Of a DNA stretch of 9,364 nt, positions 1-6,345 are shown one piece after another. The notes beneath the pieces are model-generated. The model did not search any database and had not been told where the DNA came from. It worked only from the letters and a program-made list of their open reading frames with translations. This DNA is from Lachnospiraceae bacterium (GTDB lineage: Bacteria; Bacillota; Clostridia; Lachnospirales; Lachnospiraceae), in NCBI GenBank assembly GCA_003447295.1, contig DLZQ01000025.1:2229-11592 (forward strand), read 5' to 3'. The position numbers and the translations under genes are program-made. Numbering within the stretch: the first letter of the stretch is position 1; each line of letters opens with the position of its first letter.

Positions 1-449
1 GAAATATTTAACGGCAGATTCTTAAAAGTACGTGCGTTATTGGTGATGACCTCACCGATCTCGCCGTTACCTCTGGTTACCGCTTTTGCAAGTTTTCCAT
101 CACGATATGTGAGTACAATGGTGAGTCCGTCCAGTTTCCAGCTTAAAATTGCAGGATTTCCCTGCAGCCACTCCCGCAGTTCTTCACGGCTTTTGGTCTT
201 GCCCAGAGACAGCATGGGGCTCTCGTGACGCTCCTTGGGAAGCTCATCCACCGCTTCGTAGCCCACATTCACCGTGGGGCTGTTCGCCAGGGTAACACCT
301 GTCTCTTTTTCCAACTCCACCAGTTCATCATAGAGCTTATCATATTCATAATTGCTCATGATCTCCCGGTCTTTGGCATAATAGCTCTCCGAAGCCGCAT
401 TCAGTTGTTCTACCAGATATTTGATCCGGTCTATCTTGGAAGACTGCAT
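1..449 (-). CDS. ligA: NAD-dependent DNA ligase, N-terminal part (truncated by window edge)
   Basis: This gene encodes the N-terminal 149 residues of an NAD-dependent DNA ligase, which seals nicks in duplex DNA through an enzyme-AMP intermediate. The reading frame is open to base 1, so the rest (family length about 650-670) lies outside. Residues 20-50 match the NAD-binding Ia domain (SYYAKD, then YEYDKLYDEL). Residues 57-84 match SPTxxVG and HxxPMLSL. The adenylation motif is WKLDG with Lys105 as the predicted AMP-accepting lysine, followed by TRGNG at 125-129. Two canonical residues differ: the Glu two places before the lysine is Ser103, and the usual TRGDG and GEDVT read TRGNG and GEVIT. 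This suggests a divergent paralog. The ATG at 449 has an AGGCAGGA-like ribosome site upstream and lies 24 bp after the pseudouridine synthase stop, so it is probably in the same operon. Family assignment is firm; role as the housekeeping ligase is uncertain. Confidence 0.88.
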   Translation of the reverse strand, partial: MQSSKIDRIKYLVEQLNAASESYYAKDREIMSNYEYDKLYDELVELEKETGVTLANSPTVNVGYEAVDELPKERHESPMLSLGKTKSREELREWLQGNPAILSWKLDGLTIVLTYRDGKLAKAVTRGNGEIGEVITNNARTFKNLPLNI

Positions 450-473
450 ATTGTGTTCCTGCCTTTAATAGAT

Positions 474-1187
474 TTATTTACGATTTAACATTCCGGTGTC
501 TGTCAGAAGCGTTTCCAGTTCTTCCCCTGTGACCTCCCGCCACTCTCCGGGCTTCAGATCTCCCAGGCGGATATTCATGACGCGGATTCTTTTTAAGGAT
601 CTCACTTTCGCTCCGCAGGCTTCGCACATTCGACGGATCTGTCTATTGACTCCCTGAGTCAGTATGATCTGGAATGTATATTTTCCTATTTTTTCTATCT
701 TACATTCTCTGGTAGTGATATCCAGATCCTTCAGATAGATGCCTTTTCTCATTATCTCCAAAAAATCGGGTGTTATTTCCCGATCGATCTTTACAATGTA
801 TTCTTTTTCATGGCGGTTAGCTCCCCGCATCATGGCATTGATGAGGTCCCCGTCGTTGGTCAGAAGGATCAGCCCTTCGGAATCTTTGTCCAGGCGTCCG
901 GCGTAGGTCAATCTCTCCGGGCAGCGGATCATGTCCATGATCTTTTTCTCCGCATGTGGATCCCGCTCCGTGCAGACGACGCCTACCGGCTTGTAGAAAG
1001 CGAGGACTTTGCAGGTCTGTTTCCCTTGTAAAACCGTCTTCCCCACCTGTACGGTATCCGTCTCTTCCACCTGCTGTCCCATTCCCGCGACCTGACCGTT
1101 GACCAGGACTTTTCCCTGTTCGATGAGTTTGTCCGCATCTCTTCTGGAGCATACACCGCACTGTGCCAGATATTTATTCAGCCGCAT
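474..1187 (-). CDS. rluF: 23S rRNA pseudouridine synthase, RluF-like (RsuA/RluB family)
   Basis: This is a pseudouridine synthase of the RsuA/RluB/RluE/RluF family, which isomerises a uridine in rRNA during ribosome assembly. An S4 RNA-binding domain lies at residues 1-50 (RLNKYLAQCGVCSRRDAD). The catalytic motif is GRLDKDSEG, with predicted nucleophile Asp100. The later motifs HEKEY and GVNRQIRRMCE, and a C-terminal GEWREVT, resemble E. coli RluF most closely, which modifies U2604 of 23S rRNA; that target is inferred from resemblance. I chose the ATG at 1187 (237 residues) over an in-frame ATG at 1208, because the S4 domain begins directly with MRLNKYL and a GAGAGG ribosome site sits 7 nt before it. 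This start lies inside the 3' end of the RNase H gene (14-bp overlap), suggesting translational coupling. RluB-type specificity is the main alternative. Confidence 0.9.
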   Translation of the reverse strand: MRLNKYLAQCGVCSRRDADKLIEQGKVLVNGQVAGMGQQVEETDTVQVGKTVLQGKQTCKVLAFYKPVGVVCTERDPHAEKKIMDMIRCPERLTYAGRLDKDSEGLILLTNDGDLINAMMRGANRHEKEYIVKIDREITPDFLEIMRKGIYLKDLDITTRECKIEKIGKYTFQIILTQGVNRQIRRMCEACGAKVRSLKRIRVMNIRLGDLKPGEWREVTGEELETLLTDTGMLNRK

Positions 1188-1737
1188 CCTGCATCCTCTC
1201 TGCGGCATCCGCCGCCTCGAAATCGCTAAGGCTCTTCACCTTGGGAATTCCGTTACCGTTCGCCACGCCGAGTTTTGCTGTCTCGTCCGCGAGTTCATTG
1301 TATTTTACCTTGGAATGTGCCGGCACTTTCGTGAAGCGGATCTGTATCTTCTGTCCCCAGCCTCTCATGGTCTGTGCGTATTTCTGTGTCAGTTCATTTT
1401 TGCTCTTCCACGCACCGGTGACCCATTTCTCGATCCCTTCGTAATCGTAGCGGATCTCAATGGCTCGAAATCCACTGTTTAAGGCAAATCGTACCGCATA
1501 CATGGCTCCCAGCATCTCTCCGGAGACATTTCGCTGTTTCAGAGAGTCCGGGTTATCGCCGTTACCATATTCTGTATAGATTCGCCCGTCGGGAAGGATG
1601 AAAATACAGCCAAAACCATATTTTTTCAGTGCATCCTGATAGCTTCCGTCCACGTAAGCCAACAGTTCTCCCGCTGTGGGGCAGTCCTTTGGATCTGCAT
1701 TTTCCGGATATCTTCCCAATCCCTGCCACTGTGCCAT
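1174..1737 (-). CDS. Ribonuclease H family protein (type 1 RNase H fold)
   Basis: This 187-residue protein carries a type 1 RNase H domain, which cleaves the RNA strand of RNA-DNA hybrids with two metal ions. The four acidic residues can be placed: Asp30 in AYVDGSY, Glu74 in VSGEMLGA, Asp98 in IRYDYEGIEKW and Asp151 in NELADETAK. His141 in VPAHS matches the catalytic-loop histidine. Clostridial relatives of this subgroup usually have an N-terminal viroplasmin-like hybrid-binding domain. Here only about 25 unrelated residues precede the catalytic domain, and the 37-bp gap upstream has no room for a split-off domain. The ATG at 1737 follows an AAGGAGA ribosome site about 12 nt upstream. The gene overlaps the pseudouridine synthase start by 14 bp. 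The C-terminal 30 residues are Ala/Asp/Glu-rich and outside the fold. The domain call is firm; the physiological substrate is inferred. Confidence 0.88.
   Translation of the reverse strand: MAQWQGLGRYPENADPKDCPTAGELLAYVDGSYQDALKKYGFGCIFILPDGRIYTEYGNGDNPDSLKQRNVSGEMLGAMYAVRFALNSGFRAIEIRYDYEGIEKWVTGAWKSKNELTQKYAQTMRGWGQKIQIRFTKVPAHSKVKYNELADETAKLGVANGNGIPKVKSLSDFEAADAAERMQDAAE
1195..1200 (-). promoter_or_regulatory. Ribosome binding site deciding the rluF-like start
   Basis: On the minus strand this reads GAGAGG, separated by 7 nt from the ATG at 1187. It supports that start instead of the upstream in-frame ATG at 1208. It lies inside the end of the RNase H coding region. Confidence 0.6.
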
Positions 1738-1774
1738 AGTTTCGTCTGTCTCCTTTTTGTCCGGTCTGTCGTAT

Positions 1775-2395
1775 TTATCGGATAAAGTTGGTCTTCTGCG
1801 CCGGTTCTCTCTCCGGGAAGCTCACACCGGCAGCTTTGCCTGCTTCAATACATTTTAACAGCCACGCCATATTATTTCCCAGGGTACGCATGGTCTGCAT
1901 ACCTTCCAGATCCTGTTTTACCTCTTCAGGGGTATTGCCGTGTACCTGGTTCCAGTACTGGCTGGATACCACCGGCATACAGTTAATGGTAAAGTATTTG
2001 TTCAACTGATCGAAAGCTGCGGAGGCTCCGCCACGTCTGCAGCTGACAACGCAGGCGCCGGGCTTACCCTGGAAAAGTGCGCTCTTACCGTAAAAAGCCC
2101 GGTCTAAGAAAGAAGTGATCATACCGGATGCCGATGCATAATGCACGGGAGATCCAAACACGAATCCATCTGCGGTCTTCGCTTTTTCCACGAATTCATT
2201 GACGCCGTCCTCACGGAAGCATTTCCCGGTCTTTAAGCAGGCACCGCAGCCGATGCATCCGGCGATGGGCTCTACGCCTACCTGAATGATCTCTGTCTCG
2301 ATACCGTTCTTCTCCAATGCACCCGCTACTTCTTCCAGTGCGGTATAGGTACATCCATTCGCATGTCCGCTTCCGTTCACCAGTAATACTTTCAT
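1775..2395 (-). CDS. Iron-sulfur flavoprotein / NADPH-dependent FMN reductase family
   Basis: This 206-residue protein has a flavodoxin-like fold of the NADPH-dependent FMN reductase superfamily. The N-terminus, MKVLLVNGSGHANGCT, is the typical beta strand and phosphate-binding loop for FMN. A compact cysteine cluster at Cys47, Cys50, Cys53 and Cys59 (C-x2-C-x2-C-x5-C) matches the [4Fe-4S] motif of archaeal and clostridial iron-sulfur flavoproteins. GSPVHYASASG at 81-91 is the second flavin-binding loop. Such proteins act as cytoplasmic electron carriers or small-molecule reductases in anaerobes; the actual substrate is not evident. The ATG at 2395 has an AGAGGTAGAG-type ribosome site. It is the first minus-strand gene after the divergent region, so it probably heads the operon with RNase H, pseudouridine synthase and ligase, although no functional link to them is obvious. 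Confidence 0.85.
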   Translation of the reverse strand: MKVLLVNGSGHANGCTYTALEEVAGALEKNGIETEIIQVGVEPIAGCIGCGACLKTGKCFREDGVNEFVEKAKTADGFVFGSPVHYASASGMITSFLDRAFYGKSALFQGKPGACVVSCRRGGASAAFDQLNKYFTINCMPVVSSQYWNQVHGNTPEEVKQDLEGMQTMRTLGNNMAWLLKCIEAGKAAGVSFPEREPAQKTNFIR

Positions 2396-2422
2396 TGTTC
2401 TCTACCTCTTTTTCTCAAAATA

Positions 2423-2431
2423 TGTTATGAT
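2423..2431 (+). promoter_or_regulatory. Candidate extended -10 promoter for signal peptidase gene
   Basis: TGTTATGAT matches the extended -10 form TGnTATAAT with one mismatch. No good -35 is visible 17 bp upstream, as expected for some extended -10 promoters. The start codon at 2477 is about 39 nt from the predicted transcript start, with an AAAGG ribosome site at 2463-2467 in between. Confidence 0.35.
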
Positions 2432-2452
2432 TTCTCTGATCCTTCCATACAA
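2424..2452 (-). promoter_or_regulatory. Candidate sigma-A promoter for the iron-sulfur flavoprotein operon
   Basis: On the minus strand, TTGTAT at 2452-2447 and CATAAC at 2429-2424 are 17 bp apart, a fair but imperfect match to TTGACA-17-TATAAT. The start codon at 2395 would be about 20 nt after the predicted transcript start, leaving room for the ribosome site. The -10 overlaps the one proposed for the opposite direction. Weak evidence, from sequence only. Confidence 0.3.
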
Positions 2453-2476
2453 CAGAATTCAGAAAGGTTATCTCTT

Positions 2477-2956
2477 ATGAATCGCAGAATTTTATCTTTT
2501 ATTATATCATTGTTGCTCTTAGGATGCTCCGTGCGTCTGCTGTCCGCTTATGTGGTGCAGCTCTATTTTGTGTCCGGAGATTCCATGACACCGACTTATA
2601 CTTCCGGTCAGCCGGTTCTCATTCAGAAGTGGGGCTTGCCAGACTGCCTTAACCGGGGAGATGTCGTCATTATCCACCGCGAAGACCTTCATCGGGATAT
2701 TGTAAAACGCATCGTTGCCCTGCCGGGGGATACGGTGCAGATTACAGACGGTATCCTCTATGTTAATGCTATTCCGGAGGATAATCTACAGCATCTGCCT
2801 GCCATGGAAGATCCCGGCAATGCCGCCTCTCCCATCACTCTGGACGACGGAGAATACTTCGTCCTCGGTGATAACCGCAACGCTAGTACTGACAGCCGTT
2901 TTGACGAGGTGGGGATTATCTCTTCCGATAGTATCAAGGGAAAGGTTATCGATTAA
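2477..2956 (+). CDS. lepB: Signal peptidase I (type I leader peptidase)
   Basis: This 159-residue serine-lysine protease removes signal peptides from exported proteins at the outer face of the membrane. One N-terminal membrane helix (residues 5-30) is followed by the catalytic domain. Boxes are clear: SGDSM with catalytic Ser36, RGDVV at 60-64, KRIVALPGD with the general-base Lys77, and GDNRNASTDSR at 131-141. The length and single anchor are typical of the short Gram-positive enzymes. The ATG at 2477 is preceded by AAAGG with 9-nt spacing. It is the only plus-strand gene here, transcribed away from the flavoprotein gene and towards the phosphotransferase array. Its final 11 bases, including the stop, overlap the end of the convergent gene. 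It could process the small signal-peptide protein encoded nearby, but as a general enzyme it needs no such link. Clostridia often carry several copies. Confidence 0.93.
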   Translation: MNRRILSFIISLLLLGCSVRLLSAYVVQLYFVSGDSMTPTYTSGQPVLIQKWGLPDCLNRGDVVIIHREDLHRDIVKRIVALPGDTVQITDGILYVNAIPEDNLQHLPAMEDPGNAASPITLDDGEYFVLGDNRNASTDSRFDEVGIISSDSIKGKVID

Positions 2957-4607
2957 ACTCCCTGCCCGTAGGCACCATGGTGGTCATATCCTGCGCGTGA
3001 CCTGTCTGTATATATTCTATCATGATATCTTCTTTGTTAAAATCGTAATACAGGAACCGTCGTTCTCTGCTGTCATTTTCCTGCCAGTCAAAGATCCGAT
3101 TGCTCTTCTCTCCATCCATCAGTCTCTCATAAGCTCCGGGCAGATCCTCATAAGCAACAGGAATCTGCGATGTCTGCATGGTATCATGGGTTTCCCCTCT
3201 GCCTTTTACCAGGAACAGAGCAGCCTGTCTCATAAATTCATATTCACTTGTATAATCACCGTTATAACCATGATCCGCCATGATGATCAGTGCAGTATCA
3301 TCATAGGCACCACTCTTTTTTAATGCATCAATATACATGGCTGCCAGGGTGATAGACGCTTCCGCATTCTGTTCATAGGTTCCGTCTTTCATATCAATGA
3401 TATTACAGTCTGGATCGTATATAAACGGTGTATGCGCTCCCACCAGATGGATGAATTTAAAGCGTTTCTGCGTATCATCCATGACAATTTCATTGTCTTC
3501 CAGATCTCCTTTGAAGTAATAATTCTCGGAATTAAATCCTTTATAGCCGCAATCCACCAGAATTTCTTCATCAAATCCGGATTTTTTGGTCATGCAGAAT
3601 CTCTTCAGATCAAAAGGTGCATATCGAAATCCTACTAATTTCAGTTCCTGCTTTGCCAATCTTATCCAAGAATTCACATAGTAATTGGCAATAATGATAT
3701 TATCAAAATCGGAAAGTGCATTTTCATCCCGTGTGTAAAGTTCGTCCTCATACAGATCTATCAGATATCCCCGTTCCTTCAATGCAGTAAATAACGGAGA
3801 ACCGGAATATACGCCGTTCATATACTCTGTAAAAGATCCCTGATTCTCATACCAGTCTCCACCCAGGATAAACGGTATAGATCTCTTGGTGCAGGAATAT
3901 GCCGCCGTCATATTATCAAAATAAGTAAAATCCGCAAAAGTCTCCCGATATTCCGGATGCTCTGAAAGCAGTTCCGTAAATTCTCTGGAATCAAAACTGT
4001 CCAACACCAGGATCACAAAGTTCTCCTTTTGTGACATCGTAAATTCATCTTTCTGTGTCACATACAGTTGTGTGGACTCTTTTTCGGGAGGGTTCGTAAC
4101 TACGATGCTGACTCCTGTCACCACAAGCATTAACGTCATACATCCACTGATAAACATAAGAACATTTTCAAACATTCTGCCCTTCAGAAAAATCAGAAGC
4201 ATTACCACGATTACCGCAACTATCCCCCACAGAAGCAGTGATTCCCTTCTGAGGAACAGATAATCGTTCCAGTTAATATTCGTGCCGTCCAGAGGAGGCA
4301 GATTCGTTATCAGGAAATTCCCCTGTACATACGTGCAGACTAGCAAAAGAAGCCCTGCCGCCAGTCCCAGCCGATACACCACGGGATGAATCAGCAGCAG
4401 AATCACATATCCTAAAGTCATCAGGATCATACTGACTGCAAACATAGATAGTGCCAGACGCATCAACACGCCAAAGTCAAACCAAAATTCATCCAGATTA
4501 CTGCAATACAATTCCACAGGGGCATATATAAATAAAATAAAACTAATCGCCAGGGATATAAAAATACCGGGAAGCAATTGCTGTTTCTTTATTTTTTTGC
4601 TTTTCAT
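2946..4607 (-). CDS. Membrane phosphotransferase-like protein, alkaline phosphatase superfamily (third of three paralogs)
   Basis: This 553-residue membrane protein has five predicted helices (about 11-33, 45-73, 78-99, 124-141, 148-170) and an extracellular sulfatase/alkaline-phosphatase-superfamily domain from about 195. Metal and active-site motifs are VLDSFD (Asp203), AYSCTKRSIP (Thr240 as likely nucleophile), GAHTPF (His392) and ADHGYNG (Asp445, His446). The Thr lies five residues before Pro, as in the phosphoethanolamine transferases MCR-1/EptA; the formylglycine motif CxPSR of true sulfatases is absent. Length and five-helix layout also fit EptA and LTA-synthase-type enzymes. I infer transfer of a phospho-alcohol group from a phospholipid to a surface polymer; the donor and acceptor are unknown. 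The ATG at 4607 is preceded by AAGAGG. The gene follows its paralog by 18 bp and ends inside the tail of the convergent signal peptidase gene. Its last 60 coding bases closely match the middle paralog. It could instead be a hydrolase. Confidence 0.85.
   Translation of the reverse strand: MKSKKIKKQQLLPGIFISLAISFILFIYAPVELYCSNLDEFWFDFGVLMRLALSMFAVSMILMTLGYVILLLIHPVVYRLGLAAGLLLLVCTYVQGNFLITNLPPLDGTNINWNDYLFLRRESLLLWGIVAVIVVMLLIFLKGRMFENVLMFISGCMTLMLVVTGVSIVVTNPPEKESTQLYVTQKDEFTMSQKENFVILVLDSFDSREFTELLSEHPEYRETFADFTYFDNMTAAYSCTKRSIPFILGGDWYENQGSFTEYMNGVYSGSPLFTALKERGYLIDLYEDELYTRDENALSDFDNIIIANYYVNSWIRLAKQELKLVGFRYAPFDLKRFCMTKKSGFDEEILVDCGYKGFNSENYYFKGDLEDNEIVMDDTQKRFKFIHLVGAHTPFIYDPDCNIIDMKDGTYEQNAEASITLAAMYIDALKKSGAYDDTALIIMADHGYNGDYTSEYEFMRQAALFLVKGRGETHDTMQTSQIPVAYEDLPGAYERLMDGEKSNRIFDWQENDSRERRFLYYDFNKEDIMIEYIQTGHAQDMTTMVPTGREFNR
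2965..3024 (-). repeat. Near-identical 60-bp tract, copy in third paralog
   Basis: This tract differs from 4645-4704 at only two positions (2982 and 3019). It encodes the EYIQTGHAQDMTTMVPTGR end of the third paralog. The two copies lie exactly 1680 bp apart. Flanking coding sequence is visibly less similar. Confidence 0.85.
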
Positions 4608-4625
4608 GCCTTTTCTTTCCTCTTT

Positions 4626-6308
4626 CTATCTGGTGAAAACTCTTCCCGTAGGCACCATGGTTGTCATATCCTGCGCGTGACCTGTCTGTATATATTCTGT
4701 CATGCACTTTTCACTGCCGGGAGCATATTCCAGGAATCTTCGTTCTCTGGCATCTCCCTCTTTCCAATCAAACACGGCATCGCTCTGTGCCCCATCCAGC
4801 AGCCGTACATACGCCGACTGCAGATCTTCATAACTGACAGGAGCTTCCGATGTCTGCATGGTATCATGATGTTCCGCTCTTCCTTTGACCAACAGCAATG
4901 CTGCCTGTCTTAAAAAGTCTTCTTCTTTTTCACCAATTCCGTTATATCCATGATCCGCCATGACGATCAGCGCCGTATTATCATAAGCACCGCTGTCTTT
5001 CAGTGCCTGAATATAATTTGCCGCCAGTGTGATGGATGCCTCCATGCTCTGACGATAGGATCCATGCTCCACACCTATGATATTAGCATCCTTATCATAG
5101 ATAAACGGTGCATGCGCCCCATTCAGATGAATGAAACGGAATTGATTTCCCGTAAGATCCATGCTCACACCCTGCGTTGCCAGATCTTCCTTAAATGCTG
5201 TATTATCCGCCGTAAAAGCTTTGGCATCGGATCCTTCCGGATAAGATACTCTGAGTTCATTAAAATACACCTCTTTGATGACACAGTACCGTTTCAAATC
5301 ATAAGGTGCATAACGGAAACCGACTAATTTCAGTTCCTGTTTTGCCAGTTCCAGATACGAGCTGGGACGAACCTTCGTAAAATAAACATTATCAAAATTA
5401 TCCACAATGGAACTGTCCTGCGCACGAATATCATCTTCATAAAGATTTATCTGATAGTCTCTGCTCTCCAGTTCATTCCACAGAGGTGCTTCTCTGTAGA
5501 CTCCATCCAGATACTCTTGAAACGAACCCTCATTCTCATACCATTCTCCTGATAAAATAAAAGGGATGGCATTCAGCGTGCTGGTATAAGTTCCCATGGT
5601 ATTTTCAAAATAAGTAAAATCAGCAAAGACATCCCGATACTCCGGGTGTTCCTCCAAGAGAGCGGAAAACTCCCTGGAATCCGCAGTGTCCAACACCAAA
5701 ATTACAAAATTCTCATTCTGTGACAGTTCAAATTCCTCTTCCACACTGACATGCAGATGAAGTTTGGGCTGCAGTGCTCCGCTGGTCAACACAGTGCTGC
5801 ACGCAGTAACCAAAAGCATTAATGTCATACAACCGCTGACAAACATAACCGCATTGATAAATTTCTGTCTTTTCAACACGATCATTGCAACAAGTACAAC
5901 AGTCGACACCACTGCCCACAGAATCAATGTATCCTTACGAAGGATATCATATTTCCCCCACCAGATGGAAGTGCCATCCAACGTCGGCAGACGATCGATC
6001 ATAAAGTTGCCCTGGACATAAGTACAGATAAAAAGAACCAGTCCTCCCGCCAATACGATCCGGTAAACATACGGATGGATCAGCAAAGCAATCAAGTATA
6101 CTACGAAAAGCACAGCAAAGCAGACAGCAAACATTCCAAAAGCTGTGAGAAGCAATGTGGAGAAGTCGAACCAAAATTCAGAAACATTTGCACAGAACAG
6201 ATCTACCGGCGCATACAGAAAAATCAAAAAGCTGATTGCCAGGGATACAAATACCCCCGGCAACAGCTGTCCGCCTGCTATTTTTTTCTTAATGTTACTT
6301 TTACTCAC
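4626..6308 (-). CDS. Membrane phosphotransferase-like protein, alkaline phosphatase superfamily (middle paralog)
   Basis: This 560-residue paralog has the same plan: five helices in the first 175 residues, then an extracellular catalytic domain. Motifs are VLDTAD (Asp207), TYTSTLNAIP (Thr244 as likely nucleophile), GAHAPF (His399) and ADHGYNG (Asp452, His453). The nucleophile pocket differs from the other two copies: SCT(K/E)RS becomes TSTLNA, so the Cys and the charged pair after the Thr are lost while the Thr itself is kept. The start is a GTG at 6308, chosen because a GGGAG ribosome site lies 7 nt upstream and the protein start aligns with the paralogs. A nearby ATG at 6313 is out of frame and reaches a stop after two codons. 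The stop is TAG. Gaps are 37 bp to the upstream and 18 bp to the downstream paralog, consistent with one operon. Activity as a phosphoethanolamine or phosphoglycerol transferase is inferred; substrate unknown. Confidence 0.85.
   Translation of the reverse strand: MSKSNIKKKIAGGQLLPGVFVSLAISFLIFLYAPVDLFCANVSEFWFDFSTLLLTAFGMFAVCFAVLFVVYLIALLIHPYVYRIVLAGGLVLFICTYVQGNFMIDRLPTLDGTSIWWGKYDILRKDTLILWAVVSTVVLVAMIVLKRQKFINAVMFVSGCMTLMLLVTACSTVLTSGALQPKLHLHVSVEEEFELSQNENFVILVLDTADSREFSALLEEHPEYRDVFADFTYFENTMGTYTSTLNAIPFILSGEWYENEGSFQEYLDGVYREAPLWNELESRDYQINLYEDDIRAQDSSIVDNFDNVYFTKVRPSSYLELAKQELKLVGFRYAPYDLKRYCVIKEVYFNELRVSYPEGSDAKAFTADNTAFKEDLATQGVSMDLTGNQFRFIHLNGAHAPFIYDKDANIIGVEHGSYRQSMEASITLAANYIQALKDSGAYDNTALIVMADHGYNGIGEKEEDFLRQAALLLVKGRAEHHDTMQTSEAPVSYEDLQSAYVRLLDGAQSDAVFDWKEGDARERRFLEYAPGSEKCMTEYIQTGHAQDMTTMVPTGRVFTR
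4645..4704 (-). repeat. Near-identical 60-bp tract, copy in middle paralog
   Basis: This is the partner of 2965-3024, with 58 of 60 bases identical by direct comparison. It encodes the C-terminal tail of the middle paralog. The most 5' paralog in transcription order (tail at 6346-6425) has a similar protein tail but clearly different bases. Confidence 0.85.
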
Positions 6309-6315
6309 ACCATTT

Positions 6316-6320
6316 CTCCC
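6316..6320 (-). promoter_or_regulatory. Ribosome binding site deciding the GTG start of the middle paralog
   Basis: On the minus strand this reads GGGAG, 7 nt before the GTG at 6308. The competing ATG at 6313 is only 2 nt away from it, too close for efficient initiation, and leads to an immediate stop. Confidence 0.6.
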
Positions 6321-6345
6321 TATTATACTGTTTTTCCAATGATTT

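Noticed and set aside
1774..1786. Inverted repeat TTTATC-G-GATAAA at the end of the flavoprotein gene
   Set aside because: A one-base loop cannot form a hairpin, there is no T-run, and part of it codes for the last residues of the flavoprotein.
2510..2526. LLLLGC in the signal peptidase resembling a lipoprotein lipobox
   Set aside because: The -2 position is Leu, which is unusual for a lipobox, and the segment is the membrane anchor of a clear signal peptidase with all catalytic boxes downstream.
2715..3323. 202-codon plus-strand frame spanning the end of the signal peptidase gene and the third paralog
   Set aside because: It is out of frame within the signal peptidase gene and antisense to the paralog, with no recognisable domain.
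6322..6327. Perfect TATAAT on the minus strand in the gap before the middle paralog
   Set aside because: It lies only 13 nt before the GTG start, so a transcript starting about 7 nt downstream would lose most of the ribosome site. The -35 region is poor. Probably AT-rich chance.
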